Of a DNA stretch of 5,724 nucleotides, positions 1-5,086 are shown in pieces; the first letter of the stretch is position 1; the number at the start of each line of letters is the position of its first letter. A program made the translations under genes and the position numbers. The stretch is from Deltaproteobacteria bacterium (GTDB lineage Bacteria > JAEEML01), in assembly GCA_016283195.1 (NCBI GenBank), contig JAEEML010000143.1, forward strand, positions 1 to 5,724, written 5' to 3'. The notes beneath the pieces were generated by a model. The model was given only the letters and a program-made list of their open reading frames with translations, had not been told where the DNA came from and made no database searches.

Positions 1-89
1 GATCCCATCCCGAACTCGGTAGTTAAGCCCTCTAGCGCCGATGGTACTGCAGCTGTAAGGCTGTGGGAGAGTAGGTAGCTGCCAGATCC
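1..89 (+). rRNA. rrf: 5S ribosomal RNA, 3' portion (5' end outside the window)
   Basis: The stretch has the conserved core of bacterial 5S rRNA: the loop CCGAACTCGG followed by GTTAAGC, then TAGCGCCGATGGTACTGC, the helix around GGCTGTGGGAGAGTAGG, and the 3' strand CTGCCAG. By comparison with the E. coli molecule, about the first 25 to 30 bases are missing to the left of the window. The 3' end is estimated by alignment to the family and could be off by a few bases. As the last gene of a normal rRNA operon, it implies 16S and 23S genes to the left. Confidence 0.95.
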
Positions 90-90
90 T

Positions 91-136
91 CACCCCCTGA
101 CCCCCTCTCCATTTTCTGCGAAAATAGCGAGGGGGA
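91..136. repeat. Hairpin repeat, copy A (perfect GC-rich palindrome)
   Basis: CCCCCTC (101-107) pairs perfectly with GAGGGGG (129-135). An internal loop TCC/AGC follows, then an inner stem ATTTTC (111-116) with GAAAAT (120-125) around the loop TGC. It is preceded by CTCACCCCCTGA, the same lead-in seen at copies B, C and D. It lies between 5S rRNA and the rRNA terminator, so it is transcribed. The layout resembles REP or MITE-like intergenic repeats with a CCTCACCCC...CCCTCTCC core that I recall from several bacterial groups; that comparison is from memory. Confidence 0.75.
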
Positions 137-152
137 ACTTGGGAAAAAAATT

Positions 153-176
153 AGCCCCGAAAGGGGCTTTTTTTTT
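153..176 (+). terminator. Intrinsic terminator of the rRNA operon
   Basis: AGCCCC (153-158), loop GAAA, and GGGGCT (163-168) form a perfect 6-bp GC-rich stem with a GNRA-type loop, followed directly by a run of Ts to 176. This is a canonical Rho-independent terminator for plus-strand transcription. It lies about 65 bases after 5S rRNA with no gene between, so it should end the rRNA operon. Confidence 0.92.
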
Positions 177-177
177 G

Positions 178-246
178 CCCGCCTCACCCCACCGCAGCGG
201 AAATTATGGCATATCGCCCTCTCCATTTTTACAAATAGAGAGGGCA
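178..246. repeat. Hairpin repeat, copy B
   Basis: It begins with the lead-in CCCGCCTCACCCC and ends in a hairpin. GCCCTCTC (216-223) pairs perfectly with GAGAGGGC (238-245), and ATTT (225-228) can pair with AAAT (233-236) inside the loop. Its core CCCTCTCCATTTTTACAAAT recurs exactly in copy C at 1071-1090, about 850 bases away. It starts straight after the T-tract of the rRNA terminator. Confidence 0.75.
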
Positions 247-357
247 CATATGATTGAATTTATATGTATTTTATAGATGGAATTATAAAGACTATTGGCG
301 AAATATAGAAAGCTGTGGCTGGGCTGACTGTAAGCAGCTATCAAAAGCCAAAAAGTG

Positions 358-378
358 TGCTATAGTGGAAAGCGGAGG
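358..378 (+). promoter_or_regulatory. Extended -10 promoter and ribosome binding site for the antitoxin-toxin pair
   Basis: TGC followed by TATAGT (361-366) fits an extended -10 box (TGnTATAAT, one mismatch). No good -35 lies 17 bases upstream, which extended -10 promoters tolerate. Transcription would start near 373, giving a leader of only about a dozen bases. GGAGG (374-378) sits 7 bases before the ATG at 386 and is the main reason for choosing that start. An inverted repeat AGCTG/CAGCT (311-315, 335-339) just upstream could be an operator, but this is weak. Otherwise I see nothing in 247-357. Confidence 0.5.
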
Positions 379-385
379 TGTGAGA

Positions 386-595
386 ATGTTGGCAACAGCA
401 GCGTATGTGACAGGTGATACAGTAACTATTCGCGATGAAAAACTTAAAGTTTTTGACGGGCACCAGATAATAGTTAATATATTTTTGCCTGAGCAAAAGA
501 AGAATGCGGCCGAGCGTTTTTTTGAAGTAGCCAACAAGGTTCATGGCAATTCTATGGGTCAAAAATGGACGCGAGAAGAATTGCATGAACGATAG
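386..595 (+). CDS. AbrB-like antitoxin of a PIN-type toxin-antitoxin module
   Basis: The protein has 69 residues. Residues 1-35 show the short beta-rich pattern of AbrB/MazE-like DNA-binding antitoxins (TAAYVTGDTVTIRDEKL, then DGHQIIVNIF). The tail GQKWTREELHER is typical of antitoxins paired with PIN toxins, where it binds and blocks the toxin. The ATG at 386 is preferred because a strong GGAGG lies 7 bases upstream. The frame stays open to a TTG at 254, but the 44 extra residues do not look like part of this family. The toxin ATG at 585 lies inside the antitoxin's last codons, an 11-base overlap typical of such operons. The antitoxin looks intact although its partner is broken. The family call is by pattern recognition; the precise subfamily is uncertain. 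Confidence 0.72.
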   Translation: MLATAAYVTGDTVTIRDEKLKVFDGHQIIVNIFLPEQKKNAAERFFEVANKVHGNSMGQKWTREELHER

Positions 596-998
596 AATTT
601 TTATCGACTCGAACATTTTGGTTTATAGCATTGATGACAATGAACCAAAAAAGCAGAGTGTTGCCAATAAAATTATATGGCAACTGGCGGAAGATGGTGG
701 CACTATTTCAACGCAAGTTTTGTAAGAGTTTTATAATATTGCCACCAAGAAGCTTGGTTTATCTAAAGAACAGGTCAAAGAGCTAATTGAGCGGCTGGCT
801 GATTGTTTTACTGTTCATAAAAACTCAGTTGCCGATATTTTGCGAGCCATAGAAATTAGTATCAAGACGCAGTTTTCATTTTGGGATTTCCTTATAATCT
901 CTGCCGCAATTGCCGAAGGTTGTGCGATATTATATTCCGAAGATCTAAGCCATGGGCAGGTGGTGGACGGGGTGAGGATAGAGAACCCTTTGGGCTGA
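585..998 (+). pseudogene. PIN-domain toxin (VapC-like ribonuclease), broken by an in-frame TAA
   Basis: The frame starts with MNDRIFIDSNILVYS and, read through one stop, gives 137 residues, a normal PIN toxin length. PIN toxins are metal-dependent RNases with a cluster of acidic residues. Here they would be D8 (FIDSN), E48 (EFYN), D101 (FWDFLI) and E119/D120 (YSED). Codon 47 is TAA (723-725), where relatives usually carry Gln between STQVL and EFYN, so a single CAA to TAA change explains it. Only 46 residues can be made, lacking three of the four acidic positions. The rest of the frame is clean, which suggests recent inactivation or a sequencing error. No credible start follows the stop closely. 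The gene overlaps the antitoxin by 11 bases. Confidence 0.88.
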
Positions 999-1020
999 TT
1001 TTTCAAAACCAGCGCTACCT

Positions 1021-1126
1021 CCGCCTGCGGCGGCCCTCACCCCAAAAGCAGCGAAAAATTTATCATGTTGCCCTCTCCATTTTTACAAATAGAAAGGGTG
1101 GGCGCCGTAGGCGGCCGGGTGAGGGA
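1021..1126. repeat. Hairpin repeat, copy C (long form with outer inverted repeat)
   Basis: The inner hairpin is CCCTCTC (1071-1077) with GAAAGGG (1092-1098), with one mismatch compared with copy B. The outer arms are also inverted: CCGCCTGCGGCGGCCCTCACC on the left matches, in reverse complement, the segment from about 1096 to 1125 containing GGCGCCGTAGGCGG and GGGTGAGGG. This gives a roughly 105-base element with nested inverted repeats, like a non-coding MITE. It starts about 20 bases after the PIN frame ends. A plus-strand frame runs across it (881-1234), but it is an artefact of GC-rich repeat sequence. Confidence 0.7.
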
Positions 1127-1254
1127 AGGCAAACAAGCGGCGGTTTCTCCACCATTTTCCTAAAAACACTTGCCAAATACAAATACTCTATATTGCAGGC
1201 ACGCCCATCAGGTAGGACACGATATAGGTTTTAATAGCGCTGGGAAATTCAATG

Positions 1255-1358
1255 GACCTTGCGGCTTGGGCCGTGAGGTCTATCGTTTGGCGGTTTGCCC
1301 GTAGTTAACCCTGACCTCATGTGTTTTACCAGTTGGTGATCGAGGTAGGGGCTTTTTT
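1255..1358 (+). ncRNA. Candidate structured RNA with its own terminator
   Basis: The first hairpin has GACCTTGCGGC (1255-1265) and GCCGTGAGGTC (1270-1280) around the loop TTGG: 11 pairs, two of them G-U. A spacer with a small GGC/GCC hairpin follows, then a terminator at 1309-1358. The right arm of the first hairpin (1272-1280) is also complementary to 1313-1321, the left arm of the terminator: 9 pairs with one G-U. The two structures therefore compete, as in attenuators and riboswitches. No plus-strand gene follows, which favours a free small RNA over a leader. It does not match 6S, SRP, RNase P or tmRNA features I know. Its 5' end is unknown, and I see no convincing promoter. Confidence 0.4.
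1309..1358 (+). terminator. Intrinsic terminator after the RNA candidate
   Basis: CCCTGACCTC (1309-1318) pairs with GAGGTAGGGG (1342-1351), with one G-A mismatch and one T-G wobble. An apical helix TTACC (1326-1330) with GGTGA (1335-1339) caps it. C and six Ts (1353-1358) follow. The stem is long for a terminator but ends correctly in a T-tract on the plus strand. GCCCGCCTCACCC comes next, exactly as after the rRNA terminator. Confidence 0.7.
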
Positions 1359-1363
1359 GCCCG

Positions 1364-1409
1364 CCTCACCCTGGCCCCCTTTTCATTTTCTCACGAAAAT
1401 AGCGAGGGA
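1364..1409. repeat. Hairpin repeat, copy D
   Basis: The lead-in CCTCACCCTGGCCCCCT is followed by ATTTTC (1385-1390), loop TCAC, and GAAAAT (1395-1400), then AGCGAGGG. This closely matches copy A (CCTGACCCCCTCTCC, ATTTTC, GAAAAT, AGCGAGGG), but the outer stem has decayed. Between this repeat and 1467 I see no gene or clear signal. The whole gene-free stretch 999-1467 thus holds copies C and D with the structured RNA and its terminator between them. Confidence 0.68.
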
Positions 1410-1467
1410 TGCAGCTAGGTGAAATTATGCGGTTGGTGTGAATGGAGGTATAAAGGCTACGGTACGA

Positions 1468-2203
1468 TTATTCTTCGTGCCCTGCTAATTCTCGTTCTAT
1501 TTCCTCTATGGTGGGTAAGGATGCTTCCAACTCTTGGGGAATTGTATCCTGAAGCTTATTTTCCCAATCGGCAACGCCTATAGGATTTGTAAAACCAGTC
1601 AGAGCATACTTTACAACAGTATCATTCTTTCCTTTTACTAGCAGCAGTCAGATTGCCGGCTTATCATCGGGATGATTTAAAATCCTATTTACAGCGTTTA
1701 AGTATAGATTTAATTGTCCGGCAAAACCTGGATTAAATTCACACACTTTTAGCTCTATAACAACGTAACGTCGCAGCTTTAAGTGGTAAAACAGTACCCC
1801 AGGGAATTTGTGCAATGAGCTGTTGCACAATTTGAAAGTCCTCCCATTCCTGCGCAAATTTCCGCATATATTTAATATTGCGCGGTGAAAATCCTTTCAT
1901 TTCAGGAAATTCTTTCCTTAGGTCATACGAAATGCGGTCTATAACTTTTGCGCCCCAGCCTTCTTCCTGCTGCTTTTCCAATATAGCTTTTCCGATATTC
2001 CAATATAGACATATCATAGAAGCATTAGCCTGTAAGGTAACGCTGAGGCGGGCATGATGGATATTGTTTTTCAGAGCCTTTATGAAATCAGAATATGAGG
2101 CCGTCATTTCTGCTTTTTCCGGTGGTGCGGTAAAACGTACTTGATTATTTTCATCAGAAAAGCCTTTGCGCTCATCTTTACTTTTGATTTTGTTGTTCTT
2201 CAT
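1468..2203 (-). pseudogene. DUF1016/YhcG-type PD-(D/E)xK nuclease, disrupted by deletion, frameshift and stop
   Basis: The N-terminal part, in the frame starting at 2203, is a recognisable DUF1016 N-terminal domain: ICLYWNIGKAILEKQ (residues 64-78), GWGAKVIDRISYDLRKEFP, MKGFSPRNIKYMRKFAQEW and IVQQLIAQIPWG (to about 136). The sequence then jumps, near 1797, to another frame reading LFYHLKLRRYVVIELK, NLYLNAVNRILNHPDDKPAI, a TGA stop (1648-1650), and the normal C-terminus ending SLPTIEEIERELAGHEE at 1468. Relatives have roughly 100 to 130 more residues between IPWG and LFYHLKL, so an internal deletion is likely. The nuclease motif keeps the ELK part but has lost its upstream aspartate. The TGA replaces a usual Gly, one base change from GGA. 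The family has been linked to DNA-break or phage-related functions; this copy cannot make it. Confidence 0.87.
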
Positions 2204-2228
2204 CAGTATTCTTGCCTTTCTGAAGGTT

Positions 2229-2252
2229 ATATAGGCTGTATGATATAGGCTG
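2229..2252. repeat. 10-bp direct repeat across the -10 region, possible operator
   Basis: ATATAGGCTG occurs at 2229-2238 and again at 2243-2252, 14 bases apart. The second copy overlaps the -10 box and the first covers the expected start site of the DUF1016 promoter. This placement suits repression by a protein binding two sites, but no regulator is visible nearby. Confidence 0.4.
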
Positions 2253-2268
2253 CCTTAGCGGGTGTCAA
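2240..2268 (-). promoter_or_regulatory. Near-consensus sigma70-type promoter of the DUF1016 pseudogene
   Basis: On the minus strand a perfect TTGACA (2263-2268) is followed after exactly 17 bases by TATCAT (2240-2245), one mismatch from consensus. Transcription would start near 2233, leaving a leader of about 30 bases before the ATG at 2203. A weak AAAGG lies about 10 bases before that ATG. Confidence 0.8.
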
Positions 2269-2306
2269 GTAGGGGAGGGTCGATTTAAATAGTAGGAATA
2301 TTTGGA

Positions 2307-2501
2307 TTAGAGATAACGCTCAATAAACAAATCTATTAGAACAGCGCCTTCGATTAGAATAATATTATGGCTATCAGCCAGAACATGAGCATCAGGGCTG
2401 AACGTGGCTAAGGTAATAGCGCAGCCTTGAGCCGATTCGGCTTGGTCTTCATCAATGATTTTAATGAGTTGCTCGATGGCATTTTTGCCGGTTACATCTC
2501 G
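2307..2501 (-). pseudogene. C-terminal remnant of a probable Mrr-type restriction endonuclease
   Basis: An open stretch of 64 codons ends at TAA (2307-2309) and has no usable start; an in-frame TAA (2502-2504) lies just upstream. Its peptide begins RDVTGKNAIEQLIKIIDED and continues with GCAITLATFSPDAHVLADS and NIILIEGAVLIDLFIERYL. This follows the end of Mrr_cat-type PD-(D/E)xK restriction enzymes: a helix after the catalytic core, a strand ending T.(S/F)F, P.A..LA, then .I.LI.G..L..L. The catalytic D and ExK would lie in the missing N-terminal part. Its base composition resembles the rest of the window more than the AT-rich gene beside it, which may have replaced the missing half. The family assignment is moderate; the fragment status is secure. 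Confidence 0.55.
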
Positions 2502-2510
2502 TTAGGCTAA

Positions 2511-2900
2511 TTATATTTTTGAGATTACATCTTGGCGAACCTTGGCATTATCTGTGTCGTTGGCAGCTATTTTATTGAATTTATATATTAGATCAGCATA
2601 TTGTAGTAAACTGGTCTTAATCGTTTTGAATCTTTCATTGTATGCTATAAGAATAACATCACAATATTTGTGATTATTAATAAAATCATCAACATCTCCC
2701 TGTTTATCTCCCATTGATAGAATGCCTATTGATTGGTTGTTATATGAAAGTACCACGGTAAAATCTTTGGAATCTCCTCCAATTTGAGTTTTTGGTTCGA
2801 TAATATTTGTGCCATTTGGACTAAGTTTAATAAAAATATCATTAATCGTAGTTGTTTTTCCTGTGCTACTTTTACCGTAAATAACTAAAATTTTTTTCAT
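2511..2900 (-). CDS. Small uncharacterised P-loop NTPase
   Basis: This 129-residue protein has a Walker A motif GKSSTGKT at residues 9-16, right after a hydrophobic first strand (KILVIYG), so it should bind ATP or GTP. Other marks are IGILSMGD (58-65), then CDVILIAYNE (80-89), and a lysine-rich C-terminal half. I recall single-domain relatives with an IGISTxGD segment followed by a CD-I-x-A strand, annotated only as ATP-binding or hypothetical; the function is unknown. AAAGGA (2908-2913) lies 7 bases before the ATG. The gene follows the FISUMP lipoprotein gene by 41 bases on the same strand with no clear terminator between, so it may be read as the fourth gene of that operon. It is visibly richer in A and T than its neighbours, a possible sign of transfer. 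Confidence 0.72.
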   Translation of the reverse strand: MKKILVIYGKSSTGKTTTINDIFIKLSPNGTNIIEPKTQIGGDSKDFTVVLSYNNQSIGILSMGDKQGDVDDFINNHKYCDVILIAYNERFKTIKTSLLQYADLIYKFNKIAANDTDNAKVRQDVISKI

Positions 2901-2941
2901 CGTTTTATCCTTTATTTCCGAGCATTATTGCTCTTGGTTTG

Positions 2942-4483
2942 CTAATCTCTTACGCAGCGCACCGAGACGCCGTACGTCTTTTTGAGGCTGAACATGCGCG
3001 CATTGCTGCTATCCACGTACAGGTTGTACGCGTAGGAACTACTGTCCTCCGTACTTGACCAGAAGTAGGCGTACGACCCGAAATAGTGGTAGCTGCCGGA
3101 GAGGCAGTTGCCGGCGGGAAGCGCCCCAAAGCCATATTTATCGGCACCGCTACTCCATGTGGTGGCCCGCAAGTTTTGCGACCGAGTTGAACTATCAGAA
3201 CCAACATAAGTAAGCAAACTGTCAAACTCTGCTTTTGTCGGCAATCTCCAGCCAGTTGGGCAGAAATTGGCACTTGTTGCCGTGGCCCAAGTGTAAAGCA
3301 AGCCGTAAGTAGCTACATTGCTTGAATTGTTATTGGGATTGTAATAGGTGCCGGTTTTGCGCTGATAGTTTTCGGCCATCCATTCCCTGCCATTAATAAT
3401 AACTGTTTTATAAGTGTTTCCGGCTTGATCAGTGACTGAACCATAGGCAGTGCAATTTGTGCCATACCCCTTAGTTGTATCGCACTCGTCACAATTGGCC
3501 CCAGTCATCAGTGAGTTCTTGCACTCATCGCAATTAGCGCCAGTCATCAGTGAATTCTTGCACTCGTCACAATTGGCCCCGGTCATCAGCGAGTTCTTGC
3601 ACTCATCGCAATTAGCGCCAGTCATCAGTGAATTCTTGCACTGATCACAATTAGCGCCAGTCATCAGTAAGTTCTTGCACTGGTCACAATTGGCCCCGGT
3701 CATTAGTGAATTCTTGCATTCATCACAATTGGCCCCGGTCATCAGCGAGTTCTTGCACTGATCGCAATTAGCCCCAGTCATCAGTGAATTCTCGCATTCA
3801 TCACAATTGTTCCCAGTATATTTTTTTTCGCAGCTTCCGGCTTGGCAATGCCCGGTTTGCGGGTCAAGAGCACCATGAACGCACTTTATTTCTTTATCAC
3901 AATTTACCCCGGTGTAGCCGCTTGGGCAGCTAAAGCATTCGCCGGTGCCGCTTCTGCCTTCACGGCAATAGAGGCTGCCGCAGTCGCATTTTTGGCAACT
4001 TGGCCCATAGTAACCAGGCTGGCATTCTTCGCAGTTTTCGCCGGTAAAATTAAAAGCACACACATCGCAATTGTCACCGCTCCAGCCTAACAGGCAATCG
4101 TAGCATCTATCACCTCCATGGTGGCCAATACAAACACAGCTACCGGCCCCATTACATTCTTGAAAGTCCCCACTACAATAAACAACCTTTTGACCTTTAG
4201 GAAAAGGTTCGCAAATATGAGAGCTTTGTGAACAGTAAGAGCAAGGCCCGCCGCAATCTTCATCTGACTTGCAATTGGCTACACATTTGCCATGGGGGTA
4301 GAGTTTATCATCAATGCAAGTAAAGCCTTCCGGGCATTCTAGGTCTTTGGTGCAAGCTTGGCCCGGTTCCAAGTCGGGCAGCTCGCCCGCAAATTCGGCA
4401 TCCGGATTCTCTTTTAAAAGATCGACGCCGCAGGCCAGGAGATTAAAAGAGGCTAATAAAGCTAATATTTTTAAATACTTCAT
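2942..4483 (-). CDS. Surface lipoprotein with mini-EGF stalk, 8x13-residue array and FISUMP domain
   Basis: This 513-residue protein starts with a lipoprotein signal peptide whose lipobox is LLAC with Cys18. Gly follows, so outer-membrane sorting is expected. Residues 44-118 are a cysteine-rich region (CTKDLEC, CKSDEDCGGPC). Residues 127-168 form a ladder of C-x2-C-x8 units resembling laminin-type EGF loops (CYDCLLGWSGDNC, CDVCAFNFTGENC, CEECQPGYYGPSC). After another cysteine-rich stretch, residues 231-334 are eight near-identical 13-residue repeats, NSLMTGANCD(E/Q)C. Residues 350-512 are a FISUMP domain: VTDQAGNTYKTVIINGREW, MAENY, CPTGWRLPTKAEFDSLL, FGALPAGN, YFWSSTED and a final SVRCVRD. 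The FISUMP domain's function is unknown; exposure on a cysteine-bonded stalk is inferred. AGGAGA (4489-4494) overlaps the stop of the upstream gene, which suggests translational coupling. Confidence 0.9.
   Translation of the reverse strand: MKYLKILALLASFNLLACGVDLLKENPDAEFAGELPDLEPGQACTKDLECPEGFTCIDDKLYPHGKCVANCKSDEDCGGPCSYCSQSSHICEPFPKGQKVVYCSGDFQECNGAGSCVCIGHHGGDRCYDCLLGWSGDNCDVCAFNFTGENCEECQPGYYGPSCQKCDCGSLYCREGRSGTGECFSCPSGYTGVNCDKEIKCVHGALDPQTGHCQAGSCEKKYTGNNCDECENSLMTGANCDQCKNSLMTGANCDECKNSLMTGANCDQCKNLLMTGANCDQCKNSLMTGANCDECKNSLMTGANCDECKNSLMTGANCDECKNSLMTGANCDECDTTKGYGTNCTAYGSVTDQAGNTYKTVIINGREWMAENYQRKTGTYYNPNNNSSNVATYGLLYTWATATSANFCPTGWRLPTKAEFDSLLTYVGSDSSTRSQNLRATTWSSGADKYGFGALPAGNCLSGSYHYFGSYAYFWSSTEDSSSYAYNLYVDSSNARMFSLKKTYGVSVRCVRD
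3482..3793 (-). repeat. In-frame tandem array, 8 units of 39 bp
   Basis: Eight exact-length 39-bp units lie head to tail (unit boundaries every 39 bases from 3482) with no spacers, encoding residues 231-334 of the FISUMP lipoprotein. Each unit has two cysteines, and the main amino-acid changes are Glu/Gln before the second cysteine and one Ser to Leu. At DNA level, units alternate strictly between GTTC and ATTC (silent AAC/AAT for Asn), showing a 78-bp higher-order unit. Unit-number change would keep frame. Confidence 0.95.
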
Positions 4484-4492
4484 AATAATCTC

Positions 4493-5083
4493 CTAAAAGT
4501 TTAAAGCCAAAGTTAGAGAGCTTTCTTCTGGGCTGATGGCTGGTAAGAGGGTAACTTTGGGCTTTTGCGCTTTTTCTAATTTGTGCTTGGCGCGCACTTG
4601 CATAGCACCCAAAACAATAGATGTAACCGCCGCCGCGCCGCCCACGCCAAAAGCGATGTAAGATATTTTTTTGTTTTTGGCCGCACTTGTTTCTAAATCT
4701 TGCAAATAGAGCATACTATCAAATACTTGCGGATTGCTGCGGCGCTTTTCTTGCTTCTTGGCAATGGCTAAAAAGGCGGCTCCTGTGCCAATCCCCCCAG
4801 CTCCGCCTACAAGGCCCACAGTGAGGGCGCTGGCCAGGAAAGCTTTCTTTTGCTTTTCATAGCGAGTGATGCGCTTTTGTTTCCTGGCCTCCTGGCGGGC
4901 GGCTTCTTCGGCCTCTTCCTGGGCTGCATTTTGCTCTATAGCTGCTCCAGTGGTGGCGGTGGCCTCATTGCCACTAACCGGGCTGCCGTAAAGATCCTGG
5001 GCCGAATTTCCATAAATATCCTGAGCCAGAGCAGGGCTGGCAAAACCCAAAACGGCGATGAACAACAAGATATTGCGCCCCAT
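4493..5083 (-). CDS. Exported protein with coiled coil and two hydrophobic segments, unknown function
   Basis: This 196-residue protein has a signal peptide with a likely signal peptidase I site ALA|QD after residue 20. The mature start has a short repeat, QDIYGNSAQDLYGSPVSG. Residues 50-80 are an Ala/Glu/Arg/Lys-rich helix, probably a coiled coil. Two Gly/Ala-rich hydrophobic segments (about 82-108 and 139-161) look like membrane helices separated by a charged loop. The C-terminus, SSLTLALNF, has alternating hydrophobic residues and a final Phe, recalling the last strand of outer-membrane proteins, but it is too short to prove this. I recognise no family. GGAG (5090-5093) within the upstream gene serves as its ribosome binding site, and only 3 bases separate the two genes. 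The stop overlaps the next gene's ribosome binding site, so all three are probably made together. Confidence 0.8.
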   Translation of the reverse strand: MGRNILLFIAVLGFASPALAQDIYGNSAQDLYGSPVSGNEATATTGAAIEQNAAQEEAEEAARQEARKQKRITRYEKQKKAFLASALTVGLVGGAGGIGTGAAFLAIAKKQEKRRSNPQVFDSMLYLQDLETSAAKNKKISYIAFGVGGAAAVTSIVLGAMQVRAKHKLEKAQKPKVTLLPAISPEESSLTLALNF

Positions 5084-5086
5084 GGC

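Noticed and set aside
254-385. Extension of the antitoxin frame upstream to a TTG.
   Set aside because: There is a strong ribosome binding site and a family-like start at 386, the extra residues have no family resemblance, and the proposed extended -10 box lies inside the extension.
881-1234. Plus-strand ORF of 117 codons.
   Set aside because: It overlaps the end of the PIN frame in another frame and runs through hairpin repeat C; its Arg/Gly-rich translation is typical of GC-rich repeat sequence.
1648-1650. TGA in place of Gly suggested an alternative genetic code (TGA = Gly, as in Gracilibacteria).
   Set aside because: If TGA were Gly, the lipoprotein ending at 5087 would run in frame into the next gene and put a signal peptide in the middle of the product. 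The same pseudogene also has a deletion and frameshift, so decay explains the stop.
2307-2900. P-loop gene and Mrr remnant as one protein, since they share a frame.
   Set aside because: Two TAA stops separate them, compositions differ, and sharing a frame has a one-in-three chance.
2916-2931. Minus-strand hairpin GAGCA/TGCTC between the FISUMP and P-loop genes as a terminator.
   Set aside because: It has only five base pairs and no T-tract follows; it does not support termination between the genes.
3450-3644. Plus-strand ORF with a repeated peptide opposite the array.
   Set aside because: A unit length divisible by three makes the antisense frame open as a by-product; there is no ribosome binding site or family match.
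3482-3793. Regular 39-bp repeats as a CRISPR array.
   Set aside because: The units are contiguous with no unique spacers, lie in frame inside a coding gene, and encode a conserved peptide.
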